A DNA stretch of 64,000 bases. Origin: a virus. Of this stretch, positions 42,209 to 50,899 are shown in pieces. Position numbers and translations under genes: made by a program. The DNA lies in the IMG/VR virus record IMGVR_UViG_3300028490_000005, positions 18,338 to 82,337 of that record. One strand, given 5' to 3'. How positions within the stretch are numbered: the first letter of the stretch is position 1; each line of letters opens with the position of its first letter. The notes under the pieces were generated by a model. It had not been told where the DNA came from. It searched no databases and saw nothing but the letters and a program-made list of their open reading frames with translations.

Positions 42209-43033
42209 ATGGCATTAGGAATAAAATTCAGAGGAAACTTGAAACAAAATTTAAGTCCTCACCATGAAGGAGAAATACTTCATGCAGCAGATACAAATGA
42301 ATGGGGTCTTGTTTTCTCGAACAATGGTGCCCTTGACATTATCTGGCGTCAAAACGAGAGTACTCAACACATATTTTCAGGTGACGATACTCCAAATCTA
42401 GATGTTGGTCAAAATTATGATTACTACATCGACAATACATCAAACATATTATATAGAAAAAATGGGCATTGGGCACAAGTTGAATATCCAGCAGGACTAG
42501 CTTTCTTTACTAAATTCTTACCAATCCCAGGAATTGCAGATTACACTAAAACTCTCAGAACAGACGGGTCAGTCTTAATAGACGGCGTCACAACTCTCCC
42601 AAATGAAGTTTCAACATATGAATACCTATTGAGTAGATCTACTATATCATCTGATGGCGATAGAAAGTTTCTTGATAATATGGTTACTGATAAATTCGGT
42701 GCCATTTTCAGGAATGCGAATGTTGTTCCCGCAGTTGAAAGAAGCGTTGAATGGGAAGAATATGTTGGTAGTAGAAGTGGTATGGGTGGTTTAGAAATTG
42801 TAGTTAAGAATTCTGATGATGCTACAGTTTTCCATAATGACCAATGGTTAAGGAAAGAATTGAAGTTTGACATTTTAGTAACTACACCAGAAAGACCAAA
42901 GTTAAAAGGGGTACAAGGTGGAGAGATTGACATCATAGATAATTGTGATGGAACATATTCACTACAAAGCAGTGATGATATCACCCACTTTCAAATAGTC
43001 GGTGCAGATTATATATATCAAGAAAGTCAATAA
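42209..43033 (+). CDS. Tail-fibre/adhesin-like structural protein, 274 aa
   Basis: The N-terminal GEILHAADTNEWGLVF resembles the opening module of phage fibre proteins (compare VLATDTNEVGV in 45053-46576). The rest is beta-rich with DGT-type turns. AAAGGAATGTTAT RBS. Late promoter in front; a virion surface role is inferred. Confidence 0.6.
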   Translation: MALGIKFRGNLKQNLSPHHEGEILHAADTNEWGLVFSNNGALDIIWRQNESTQHIFSGDDTPNLDVGQNYDYYIDNTSNILYRKNGHWAQVEYPAGLAFFTKFLPIPGIADYTKTLRTDGSVLIDGVTTLPNEVSTYEYLLSRSTISSDGDRKFLDNMVTDKFGAIFRNANVVPAVERSVEWEEYVGSRSGMGGLEIVVKNSDDATVFHNDQWLRKELKFDILVTTPERPKLKGVQGGEIDIIDNCDGTYSLQSSDDITHFQIVGADYIYQESQ

Positions 43034-43092
43034 GATGTACTTTAATTACTCAGATTACAATAATAATTTATTAAGATTAAAAGGAGAATAAT

Positions 43093-43935
43093 ATGGCAGC
43101 AATAGCACCAAACGACTGGTTCTTATATGGAGACCACTCACCAATTACAAAAATAGAAATTAAAAAAATGAAAACGGTAAATAATCTATATGATTCTTTT
43201 AGAGGGTTGGATAGATTATCTGAGTTTATTTGTGACTTCGATCAAATGGAAAATGTGGTTGTACTTGATCACACTTGGCATCTTTGTCTTAATTTAGATT
43301 CAATACCATTAATAGATACATCGAAAGTAATAAACTTCAATAATGCATTCTTTGGTTGTCGATCATTGACTTCATTTCCTTTAATAGATACATCGAAAGT
43401 GACTCACATGGGGGCAGCATGGAACTATTGTGACTCATTAACTTCATTCCCTTTAATAGATACATCAGAAGTAATAAGAATGGGTAGTACTTGGTCTAAT
43501 TGCCGATCATTGACTTCATTCCCTTTAATAGATACATCGAAAGTAACTTTTATGACAGCAACATGGAACTATTGTGACTCATTAACTTCATTCCCTTTAA
43601 TAGATACATCAGAAGTAACATCCATAGATATCGCTTGGGCTAATTGTCAATCATTGACTTCATTTCCTTTAATAGATACATCGAAAGTGATAACAATGGG
43701 TAGCACTTGGTCGAATTGTAAAAAAATAACTTCATTTCCTTTAATAGATACATCGAAAGTTGAGGCATTCGGATACACTTGGGCTAATTGTGACTTATTG
43801 ACTTCATTTCCAACACTTGATGTGTCAAGTGGTACAAATTTTTATGGTACTTGGTCATTCAACACTCCAGTGTGTCCGCGAGATGATGGTTCAATTACAT
43901 TCCCAGTTGGTGCTGATGTCGGTTCGGCGTGTTAA
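43093..43935 (+). CDS. BspA-like (DUF285-type) repeat adhesin
   Basis: 280 residues. After a 65-residue start come seven to eight 24-residue repeats of form LTSFPLIDTSKV...MGSTWSNC, each ending near a Cys. The cap is CPRDDGSITFPVGADVGSAC. The repeats match the BspA/DUF285 leucine-rich-like class used for surface binding. AAAAGGAGAATAAT RBS. A receptor-binding or fibre-tip protein is likely. DNA-level similarity between repeats invites recombination. Confidence 0.7.
   Translation: MAAIAPNDWFLYGDHSPITKIEIKKMKTVNNLYDSFRGLDRLSEFICDFDQMENVVVLDHTWHLCLNLDSIPLIDTSKVINFNNAFFGCRSLTSFPLIDTSKVTHMGAAWNYCDSLTSFPLIDTSEVIRMGSTWSNCRSLTSFPLIDTSKVTFMTATWNYCDSLTSFPLIDTSEVTSIDIAWANCQSLTSFPLIDTSKVITMGSTWSNCKKITSFPLIDTSKVEAFGYTWANCDLLTSFPTLDVSSGTNFYGTWSFNTPVCPRDDGSITFPVGADVGSAC
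43294..43815 (+). repeat. 72-bp tandem coding repeats
   Basis: About seven direct repeats containing TTTAATAGATACATCGAAAG and close variants. Units alternate (AACTATTGTGAC and TCTAATTGCCGA types), indicating a 144-bp higher-order duplication. Confidence 0.8.
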
Positions 43936-43951
43936 ATGAAAAGGAGATAAT

Positions 43952-45034
43952 ATGATAGGAAAAATAATTTTAAGAACGGGTGTAGAGCCCACAGATAGAG
44001 AAATTACATTCAAAAATGATAAGATTGCTACCAAAGAAAAGGGTATCACAACTTCTAGAGGGATTTTCAACTGGACTACAGTAACTGGTGGTCCACTCGA
44101 TACTGTACAAGGAATAATAGACGATTTGAATACATCTGATCTAACTAATGTTTTATTATACAATAGTTTCAAAGATAAAAAATTCAATAGATATTTTAGA
44201 ATTAACGGTACATTTGTAAAATTCCCTAGTGGATTAAATGAAACAAATGCACTAGCTACATATGTAGCAAAGGTTGACTCATCTATATATTTGAGAAAGG
44301 ATCTTCAAAATGGTATATTAGAAAGCTATACTGCCACAGATCCTCAAGGAATAGTTGCGAAAAGACAAGCTGACCCACTATTTGTGAAGTCTACTGAGTT
44401 GTTGATGGATGATGATTTCGTTAATACTAAAGAATTTGAACCTCACGTTGTTGATGATGAAGCCATGTATGTTAGGTTGGATACAACCGAACCTACTGGA
44501 ATGGGATTACTTTGGAATGACAAAGGTGAAATTAGAAGAACTCAAGAAGTTAAATTTGAGCTTGAGGTGACTACATTACAACCAGGAAAAGACGCTGATA
44601 GATACATACCAAAAATAAGAGCCCTTCAATCTTTCACACCAAAAGTGTATATAATCAGGAATTCAGTAATTTCATTTACGATACGTTCATATTCGAAGGT
44701 GGAAAAATTCAGACTAATTGGGGAAGGTATAACAACAGTTGAAGTGAAAAAGTTGGGTGTTGATTCCCTCTCAAATTCGTTTAACGGTCTCCATGAGCTT
44801 ACTGAATTCATTTGCCCGTTCGAAGCAACTGCGAACATTACTAATTTCTACAGTGCTTGGGAGGACTGTCCTAAACTTCACGAGAACACATTCCCGTCCA
44901 TTGATGTTAGTTCTGCAAATCAACTTTCTCGAGCTTGGTTTGGAACATTCACTTCAATTAATTGTCCAGGAACTAACGGGATTGTCACGGTGCCAGCTGG
45001 TGCATATACACATGACATGTGTTCTCCAACATAA
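43952..45034 (+). CDS. Tail-fibre/adhesin-like protein with a BspA-type C-terminal module, 360 aa
   Basis: AAAAGGAGATAAT RBS. The N-terminal 230 residues are beta-rich and fibre-like. The C-terminal 110 residues hold one or two BspA-type repeats (LHELTEFICPF..., FPSIDVSSANQLSRAW) and the cap CPGTNGIVTVPAGA...DMC shared with both flanking adhesins. Confidence 0.6.
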   Translation: MIGKIILRTGVEPTDREITFKNDKIATKEKGITTSRGIFNWTTVTGGPLDTVQGIIDDLNTSDLTNVLLYNSFKDKKFNRYFRINGTFVKFPSGLNETNALATYVAKVDSSIYLRKDLQNGILESYTATDPQGIVAKRQADPLFVKSTELLMDDDFVNTKEFEPHVVDDEAMYVRLDTTEPTGMGLLWNDKGEIRRTQEVKFELEVTTLQPGKDADRYIPKIRALQSFTPKVYIIRNSVISFTIRSYSKVEKFRLIGEGITTVEVKKLGVDSLSNSFNGLHELTEFICPFEATANITNFYSAWEDCPKLHENTFPSIDVSSANQLSRAWFGTFTSINCPGTNGIVTVPAGAYTHDMCSPT

Positions 45035-45052
45035 TAAATATAAGGAATATAA

Positions 45053-46576
45053 ATGAAAGGAATAATTTTAAGTAAAGGAACAAAGAGTGAGTTTGAATCA
45101 ATGAACATCACTGATAGAATTTCGGGAACTGTTGTTCTCGCTACTGATACAAACGAAGTAGGAGTTATATCCTCTGAAAAACTCTATATATGGAGAAAAT
45201 GGCAAGAAGGTGATTCAAATTCACTTAAACATGATGGGGAACTGATTACTCTAGACGACGGTGGGTTATTCGTTGACAGTGATGGTAATGAACATTATCT
45301 AGATAACGGAGAGTTGTTACCAGTTGAAATTGGAATCAGTGAACAAAGAGCTAATGAAATTCTAGAACCTAATTGGCATAATGCTCAGGACTTCCCGTTT
45401 ATTGGTCAATATGACAATTTAGTAACTGCAACAGTTACTAAAGATGAAGATATCATTACAAATACTTATGTTGATGATGTATTGGTTGCCGATAATATTC
45501 AACAAAAAGGAAAAGTGATTGGAAACATAGACTTTTCAGAAGCTGGAATCAACTCAAAGACTATAGTGAATTTAAACTACCTTATGGAACACCCAGAAAA
45601 ATTCCCTAATGAAGATCCTTGTGACAAAGGAATGGCTGGAGTGTTGTGGACACCAAACGGTGGTGCAGACATTATATTGAGTGGTTCTTGGTCAAATGGT
45701 GAACAAAGGTGTAGAGTGTTTGAAATAATAGTTCAAGGTGAACAAAATGGTGATAATGATCCAACAATATCTATGCAAGTACCTCTGGGTCAAAGTGTAA
45801 CTCGTGAATTCTTTGACATGGATCACCCAAATTCTGAAACTAAACATTACGCCATTAGGTTCTCTAGTAATGAACCAATAACTTCATTTAAACTGCTGGC
45901 TCAAGGTAGTTCAGTAATTAGCACAAATGTTAATATCATCAAATTTAAAACAGTGACATCCATGAATGAAGCGTTCATGGGTATGAACAATTTAGGAAGT
46001 TTTACGTGTCCATTTGACCAGACTGAGAATGTCACTGATTTTTCCAATGCGTTCAATGGTTGTAGTATCCCTGCAGGTCAATTTCCATCTATTGACGTGA
46101 GTTCAAGTAATTCATTTGTAAGGACTTGGTATAATTGTCCACAACTTTTAGGTGCGAACTGCCCAGGAACAGATGGTACATTGGTTATACCAACTGGTGC
46201 TGATACAACTGAAATGTGTGGGATTCCATCTATTTGGGGACATTATAGAGTGACATCTGCAAATAATCCTGATGGATATTTTAATTCAATAGCGTTTGCT
46301 GATGGTTCAAAAGGATCAATTGAGTTCCTTGATGGGGCAGATTATGGACTTACTAAAATGGAATTTGCTTCATACGAAGATTTCCCATTAAGACTTTTAA
46401 CTAATGTGGTGCCAAATGACCAAGCACTATTCATTGCTACTGGTGACAAGTCTAATAAAAGAATGGTTGGTGGGGCAAGTAATCAAATAAACACTTTTGG
46501 TACTCCATTCCAAGGTTTAATGGAAGATGGTGTTTCACATGAATTCTATATTAAGATGGATGTATATAACCAATAA
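45053..46576 (+). CDS. Tail-fibre/adhesin-like protein with an internal BspA-type module, 507 aa
   Basis: Starts with a fibre module (VLATDTNEVGVISSEKLYIW). The middle carries LGSFTCPFDQTENVTDFSNA, FPSIDVSSSNSFVRTWYNC and CPGTDGTLVIPTGADTTEMC, as in the two genes before. A further beta-rich domain of about 115 residues ends the protein. Probably a virion surface or receptor-binding protein. Confidence 0.6.
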   Translation: MKGIILSKGTKSEFESMNITDRISGTVVLATDTNEVGVISSEKLYIWRKWQEGDSNSLKHDGELITLDDGGLFVDSDGNEHYLDNGELLPVEIGISEQRANEILEPNWHNAQDFPFIGQYDNLVTATVTKDEDIITNTYVDDVLVADNIQQKGKVIGNIDFSEAGINSKTIVNLNYLMEHPEKFPNEDPCDKGMAGVLWTPNGGADIILSGSWSNGEQRCRVFEIIVQGEQNGDNDPTISMQVPLGQSVTREFFDMDHPNSETKHYAIRFSSNEPITSFKLLAQGSSVISTNVNIIKFKTVTSMNEAFMGMNNLGSFTCPFDQTENVTDFSNAFNGCSIPAGQFPSIDVSSSNSFVRTWYNCPQLLGANCPGTDGTLVIPTGADTTEMCGIPSIWGHYRVTSANNPDGYFNSIAFADGSKGSIEFLDGADYGLTKMEFASYEDFPLRLLTNVVPNDQALFIATGDKSNKRMVGGASNQINTFGTPFQGLMEDGVSHEFYIKMDVYNQ

Positions 46577-46586
46577 ATAGTTAATC

Positions 46587-46620
46587 TTTAAGCTTGTTTT
46601 AAGCGAATGTACGGTATAAT
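46587..46620 (+). promoter_or_regulatory. Two-box promoter upstream of 46648
   Basis: TTTAAGCTTG / TTTTAAGC; GTACGG; TATAAT at 46615-46620. Confidence 0.7.
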
Positions 46621-46647
46621 GGTATATAAACTTAAAAAGGCTTAAAA

Positions 46648-46932
46648 ATGATAAAAACTCCAAAAATCGGTGAAACTTATATCACTAACGAAACTGCTTC
46701 AATCTACGTCATGTCCGACATGACGGGTGAAAACCTTACTCCAGTCAACGACATCAAAAATAAAAAAGCTACATTAATGAGAATTAAAGAATATGATAAT
46801 TCTGATGCACTCCTTGGATTCAAATTAGAATCAGAAGATGGTGAATGTACGAGAACTCTTTATGGTTCTGAAGATAACTTATTTTGGTTATATGCAGACG
46901 AATTAGACGAATTATCTACGGAAGAAGCGTAA
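46648..46932 (+). CDS. Unknown protein, 94 aa
   Basis: AAAAGGCTTAAAA RBS. Acidic, beta-rich start (PKIGETYITNETASIYVMSD). No family recognised. Confidence 0.7.
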   Translation: MIKTPKIGETYITNETASIYVMSDMTGENLTPVNDIKNKKATLMRIKEYDNSDALLGFKLESEDGECTRTLYGSEDNLFWLYADELDELSTEEA

Positions 46933-46933
46933 T

Positions 46934-47128
46934 ATGAGCACTACAGAGATATGTTTAATGACACTCACCGTGATATATGGTATAGTTCTATTATATATCA
47001 CCTACAAGGAGAGTAGAGAGTCTAAACGACTTTCAGTGCAGTATTACTCAGAATTGGAAAAACACCTCAGAGGAGAGCCGAATTCGTTCGAAAGTGCTTC
47101 AGAGGAATATAAAAGATTCTTATCTTAA
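46934..47128 (+). CDS. Single-span membrane protein, 64 aa
   Basis: N-terminal membrane segment (4-23), then a charged helix. Followed by a promoter-less copy of the GTTTGAAAGGCTTAAAATG leader. Confidence 0.65.
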   Translation: MSTTEICLMTLTVIYGIVLLYITYKESRESKRLSVQYYSELEKHLRGEPNSFESASEEYKRFLS

Positions 47129-47146
47129 AAGTTTGAAAGGCTTAAA

Positions 47147-47290
47147 ATGACATTAGAAAAATTTCAAGAAAAAATGACCGAATTAAAATCAGAATACAAT
47201 CACTTTATTGAGGAAGAAGAATTTGCATCTGCTTGTCATGTTATGGACTTAATGTTAGATCTAAAATTTAATTTCGAAAAGGAAAACTAA
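47147..47290 (+). CDS. Small helical-hairpin protein, 47 aa
   Basis: MTLEKFQEKMTELKSEYN..., acidic helices; similar layout to 57462-57617 and 63014-63178. Its leader is the conserved AAAGTTTGAAAGGCTTAAA without a TATAAT. Stop overlaps the next ATG. Confidence 0.6.
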   Translation: MTLEKFQEKMTELKSEYNHFIEEEEFASACHVMDLMLDLKFNFEKEN

Positions 47291-47664
47291 TGGAAAATGG
47301 AACATACAAAGGCGTCGTGATCGTAACGACTTATTTCAGGGATTGGAAATCTACTGAATTTAATTACGGTGATTATTCTGGTGTACTCACTCACCCAACG
47401 GTCGGAACAAAAAATTTTCATAGTGCCCATATTTATTGTGGTGGTGATAGTAGATTATTAGTGAGAACTTTAGGCTTAGTTGCTCATCCACTGGACGTCG
47501 AACGTTCAAGAAACACGAAAGGTGTTTCAGGTTACTTACTCCACCCAATAAATGATTTTGGTGATTTGAATTCAAATCAAATTATAATTGAAATTGCTAG
47601 ACAAATTAAATCTATAGGTGACTGTTTTGATTCGAATTGTGAACGCAATTTTCATATCTCATAA
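47290..47664 (+). CDS. Unknown protein, 124 aa
   Basis: TAATGG overlap. Contains GVLTHPTVGTKNFHSAHIYC and a later LVAHPLDVERSR; no family recognised. Ends at the next promoter. Confidence 0.7.
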   Translation: MENGTYKGVVIVTTYFRDWKSTEFNYGDYSGVLTHPTVGTKNFHSAHIYCGGDSRLLVRTLGLVAHPLDVERSRNTKGVSGYLLHPINDFGDLNSNQIIIEIARQIKSIGDCFDSNCERNFHIS

Positions 47665-47697
47665 TTAAGCAAGGTTTAAGCCAAATTAGGGTATAAT
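47664..47697 (+). promoter_or_regulatory. Two-box promoter upstream of 47723
   Basis: TTAAGC and TTTAAGC boxes; TTAGGG; TATAAT at 47692-47697. Confidence 0.75.
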
Positions 47698-47722
47698 AGT
47701 ATATAAACTAAAAAGGCTTAAA

Positions 47723-47911
47723 ATGACATACCAAGAAACTCAAGAAATCCAAAAAGATAAAAGACAATTATTATATGCTTCTATGAAAGAGCTTGGTTTG
47801 TACCCAATTACACAACACCCTTCTTATGAAGAAGATTTAGCGTATGATATCGATGATGTTATAGAACTCATGGAAACAATTCAACAAATCCAAACTACTC
47901 AAGGAGCTTAA
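47723..47911 (+). CDS. Unknown small protein, 62 aa
   Basis: Helical, Gln-rich (MTYQETQEIQKDKRQLLYAS and IQQIQTTQ). AAAAAGGCTTAAA RBS. Confidence 0.7.
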   Translation: MTYQETQEIQKDKRQLLYASMKELGLYPITQHPSYEEDLAYDIDDVIELMETIQQIQTTQGA

Positions 47912-47912
47912 T

Positions 47913-48194
47913 ATGAGACAAATTAATATGTACTTAGACGATATTAGAGACCCAAAGGGTGAGTTTGATATTATTACTAGAACTTCACAAGAAGCTATTG
48001 ATTGGATGTATGAATTTGGTTGCCCCGACTTCATTTCTTTCGACCATGATCTTGGTGGTGATGATACTGCTATGAGAGTCGTGAAGTGGATGGTTGAAAG
48101 AGACCTAGATAATGGCAATTCTTCAATACTGGTGTCCAAAACACCACACAACAAAAAGACTTACAAGGTTAGAAGGTTGGATGAATTGGGGTGA
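47913..48194 (+). CDS. Cyclic-phosphate-processing receiver-like (cREC) protein
   Basis: 93 residues. MYLDDIRDP, TRTSQEAIDW and DFISFDHDLGGDDT match the receiver-like cREC family, described near RNA-repair and cyclic-phosphate systems. The usual last strand (NVHSxNP type) is not present; the end runs ILVSKTPHNKKTYKVRRL, so the C-terminus is divergent or truncated. AAGGAGCTTAAT RBS. Confidence 0.6.
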   Translation: MRQINMYLDDIRDPKGEFDIITRTSQEAIDWMYEFGCPDFISFDHDLGGDDTAMRVVKWMVERDLDNGNSSILVSKTPHNKKTYKVRRLDELG

Positions 48195-48318
48195 TTATGG
48201 TAAGGGGATGGTTCGAAAGGCTTGTTTTACGAGAATTAAACCAATTTGTCAAATTTGTAGACAACCTATGGTTTATGCTGGGAGTAATTTACCAAAGAAA
48301 AAGAAAGGTAAGAAATGA
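48181..48318 (+). CDS. Small Cys-pair protein, 45 aa
   Basis: Start uncertain (48181 or 48208, both in frame). CQICRQP could be half of a zinc site; the tail is KKKKGKK. It overlaps the cREC gene end and the next gene start. Confidence 0.45.
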   Translation: MNWGDYGKGMVRKACFTRIKPICQICRQPMVYAGSNLPKKKKGKK

Positions 48319-48569
48319 GACGCACATATAATTCATGTCTAGAAGGTGTTATGCAAGATCACGAAATGTCAGACAAGGCTCAAAGAGCGTTTGCCGTTGG
48401 TTTTGAAATTGGTGAACAAGGTGCAGAAGATGGTGTTTTTCTCACTGAATGTTTAGAGAAAGCATCAGCGATGGCAGTTTTGATTTTTGGTTCTACAAAT
48501 GAAGCTACTTTCTTCTGTAGACGTGGTTGTATTAGTGGGTTTAATAACGCCTTAAAGGACGAAGGATGA
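48315..48569 (+). CDS. Unknown protein, 84 aa
   Basis: AAAGGTAAGAA RBS. Helical, Ala/Glu-rich, with several Cys near the C-terminus (FFCRRGC). Stop overlaps the next ATG (GGATGA). Confidence 0.7.
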   Translation: MRRTYNSCLEGVMQDHEMSDKAQRAFAVGFEIGEQGAEDGVFLTECLEKASAMAVLIFGSTNEATFFCRRGCISGFNNALKDEG

Positions 48570-48820
48570 ATAAAACAAATCAGAGTCATATATTCCTTGA
48601 TGGTGACAAACTCAAGGTTATTCACGCGTATTTAGACGGAGTTGAAGCTTGGATATTTTCAAATATTTACGGGCTTGATGAAAGATTCTGTTCTGGAGGT
48701 AGATATGTTCAATACCAAGATTACACAGACAACACAGAGGGTGTACGCTACTTCGCAGAGAAGTTAGGCGTAGAATACGAAATTGATGATAGGATAAAAG
48801 ATGAAAATAGAAATAATTGA
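48566..48820 (+). CDS. Unknown protein, 84 aa
   Basis: Acidic alpha/beta protein; no family recognised. Its last 20 bases overlap the next gene. Confidence 0.7.
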   Translation: MNKTNQSHIFLDGDKLKVIHAYLDGVEAWIFSNIYGLDERFCSGGRYVQYQDYTDNTEGVRYFAEKLGVEYEIDDRIKDENRNN

Positions 48821-49448
48821 AGATATTCTTGACGGAATTACTAATGAACTTGAAAGGCTTTTCGATAAGAGATATATGTTTTATTACAATGGGTTATTCA
48901 GTCAATGGTATCTTAGACACCCAGATACAGATAGGGTACATAGACCTTCTATTTATAAATTCATGGAAAAATTTGTACCAAAAGGAACTGAATTTAGAAT
49001 GTGGGAATGCACCCATTCCCAAGTACGGTTTCCAGGTGGTGATATTGAACCAGAATTGAAAGAAATTCTTAGGAAATTAACTGAACGAAAATCTAAATTA
49101 GTTAATATTGAAGTCGGTTCTGTGTACAAAATGAATGAACCTTTATATCTGGGAAGAATTAGAGCTGACAAGGGTGCAGTTGTACATTTTGAAAAATCTA
49201 TCCCAGCTTGTGGTGGTTACAGAATAATTGTAAAACCAATCAGTGGAGATTTTGCATTGACTTGTCATTCTTCATTTTTCTCAAATTCTACTAAAGACTT
49301 TCGAGGAAATTCTGATGCATTCTATCCCTTAGATGTTCTTAAGGAAAATATTGGGCTGAGTGATTTTGGTGAGTCTATCCTTTACGACGATTATTATTCA
49401 TCAAAGATAAAAGCGACTAAGTTAGATTTAAGTGAAGTTACGGTATAA
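48801..49448 (+). CDS. Unknown protein, 215 aa
   Basis: ATG 48801 after TAGGATAAAAG. Aromatic-rich first half, mixed second half with several Cys. The C-terminal LDLSEVTV is encoded by the next promoter; the stop lies within its TATAAT. Confidence 0.7.
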   Translation: MKIEIIEDILDGITNELERLFDKRYMFYYNGLFSQWYLRHPDTDRVHRPSIYKFMEKFVPKGTEFRMWECTHSQVRFPGGDIEPELKEILRKLTERKSKLVNIEVGSVYKMNEPLYLGRIRADKGAVVHFEKSIPACGGYRIIVKPISGDFALTCHSSFFSNSTKDFRGNSDAFYPLDVLKENIGLSDFGESILYDDYYSSKIKATKLDLSEVTV

Positions 49449-49449
49449 T
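49416..49449 (+). promoter_or_regulatory. Promoter upstream of 49476
   Basis: TTTAAG box, GTTACGG, TATAAT at 49444-49449, conserved leader. The upstream box is weak (CTAAG). It lies wholly inside the previous gene. Confidence 0.65.
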
Positions 49450-49475
49450 AGAATATAAAGTTAGAAAGGCTTAAT

Positions 49476-49685
49476 ATGACAATTCACACACAAGATAAAA
49501 TTAAAGATTTAATTTTACGCGTTTTATCAGGGGAAGACATTTCAGGAAGGTCTGAATTGAAAACTCTTTCATATAAAGAAATTAGCGTATATGCTAAAGA
49601 ACATAACTTAGAATTCTCTTTTGAAGATATAGGTAGAGATCAAAAATCAGATTTAATAAAAAGTATAGTGAAAAGGAATACATAA
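49476..49685 (+). CDS. Unknown small protein, 69 aa
   Basis: GAAAGGCTTAAT RBS. Two helical segments with a basic end; no motif. Confidence 0.7.
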   Translation: MTIHTQDKIKDLILRVLSGEDISGRSELKTLSYKEISVYAKEHNLEFSFEDIGRDQKSDLIKSIVKRNT

Positions 49686-50123
49686 ATGGGAAGAGAAAGA
49701 GATGAAGAATATAAATATAATCACTTGGTAGATTTTGTTGTAGAAGATATAGAGGGGTTTAATGACTTTGAAATTGCTTCTGCTTTGAAAGAATATTTTC
49801 TAAATTACGGTAACGGATATTGTATAATGTCATTTATCGATTTCGACGGAACTTGGTTTGCTAATGTATCAGGCTCAGTGTTTGAGAAGGGGTTTCAAGG
49901 AGCTTCTGAACCAGAAGCTGTGTATAAAGCGTGTGAGTGGATTATTGAACATGAAGCTTCTTTGGAAAAAGAAGAAACCACAGAAACTCCAAAAAATTTG
50001 AAATGGTTATGGATGATGAAATGGTGTGAATCAAATAGATTAGCTCCTGCCGATGAAGTTTCATGGAGAAAGGCTGAAGAAGCTTTCAATAATAGAGAAA
50101 TAGTGGAAAACGTCGATGTTTGA
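49686..50123 (+). CDS. Unknown protein, 145 aa
   Basis: Starts at the base after the previous stop; AAAAGGAATACATAA RBS. Alpha/beta N-terminal domain, then a helical Glu/Trp-rich end. Overlaps the next gene by eight bases. Confidence 0.7.
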   Translation: MGRERDEEYKYNHLVDFVVEDIEGFNDFEIASALKEYFLNYGNGYCIMSFIDFDGTWFANVSGSVFEKGFQGASEPEAVYKACEWIIEHEASLEKEETTETPKNLKWLWMMKWCESNRLAPADEVSWRKAEEAFNNREIVENVDV

Positions 50124-50388
50124 TAATAAACAAACTGCATATACTGAATTAAATTTCAACGCTGTATCAGGAACAATTCTCAAATCTCATTCAAAGAGTC
50201 GCATTACTAGGTGTCACATGAAGAGTCCTATGGCTGGATATCTTTTTGATGATAGTTATCCAACACTTAGGAAAAATGGAAAGGGTATTGTTGTCCTTCA
50301 AGTGATGTTGTGTGGTGACAGCGAAATGTTAGTAGAATATATCTACAGCGAAGATTATGTAATTGAATCAGGAGAACCGAATGAATAA
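50116..50388 (+). CDS. Unknown protein, 90 aa
   Basis: Beta-rich; no motif recognised. Overlaps both neighbours. Confidence 0.7.
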   Translation: MFDNKQTAYTELNFNAVSGTILKSHSKSRITRCHMKSPMAGYLFDDSYPTLRKNGKGIVVLQVMLCGDSEMLVEYIYSEDYVIESGEPNE

Positions 50389-50590
50389 AGCGAAATTGAC
50401 TTATGTGATAACTATGAAATACACCACAGAGGTAGAAAAGTATGATGAAGATTATACACTAGATCAGGAGATTGCTCTTCAAACAGAATATCTCCAAAAT
50501 CAAGGTGAAGATTTACATGAAGCGTTAATTAATTCGGAATTAATTAGTGTCGAATTAAGTTCTGTCAAAAAGTTTGATCAACATGGATGA
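50381..50590 (+). CDS. Unknown small acidic protein, 69 aa
   Basis: ATG 50381 after AGGAGAACCGA; an in-frame upstream start is within the previous gene. No motif. Confidence 0.65.
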   Translation: MNKAKLTYVITMKYTTEVEKYDEDYTLDQEIALQTEYLQNQGEDLHEALINSELISVELSSVKKFDQHG

Positions 50591-50855
50591 TGCACTCACT
50601 TTCGAAATATTAGATAATATGATCAAACAATTCCCAACAACTCCGGATATCAATACACAGTTTAAGAATTGGGTGAAAGGTAGGCAAGAAATACCAGATG
50701 ATGCAGTGTATTTCGTGCACGAATCATTATTCAAAAATCTTATGCCAGATAAAGATATATTCATGTCCAGTTTAATTGACGAGGGTGAACTAATTGTAAT
50801 ATCGAAATCGTACTTAGAAAATATAGAAGAAATTGCTGATTTAAGCAAGGCTTAA
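50583..50855 (+). CDS. Unknown acidic protein, 90 aa
   Basis: ATG 50583 overlaps the previous stop. Helical first third. The end ADLSKA is encoded by the next promoter's first box. Confidence 0.65.
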   Translation: MDDALTFEILDNMIKQFPTTPDINTQFKNWVKGRQEIPDDAVYFVHESLFKNLMPDKDIFMSSLIDEGELIVISKSYLENIEEIADLSKA

Positions 50856-50873
50856 GCTACATTACGGTATAAT
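50840..50873 (+). promoter_or_regulatory. Two-box promoter upstream of 50900
   Basis: TTTAAGCAAGG / CTTAAGC; ATTACGG; TATAAT at 50868-50873; conserved leader. Confidence 0.75.
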
Positions 50874-50899
50874 AGAGTATAAAGTTTGAAAGGCTTAAA

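Noticed and set aside
43294-43815. CRISPR-like array of repeats
   Set aside because: The repeats are in frame, code for a 24-residue protein unit and have no unrelated spacers.
46573-46583. A seventh late promoter (AATAAATAGTT) after the fibre cluster
   Set aside because: It departs from the ATTAAATA core and overlaps the region of an early-type promoter.
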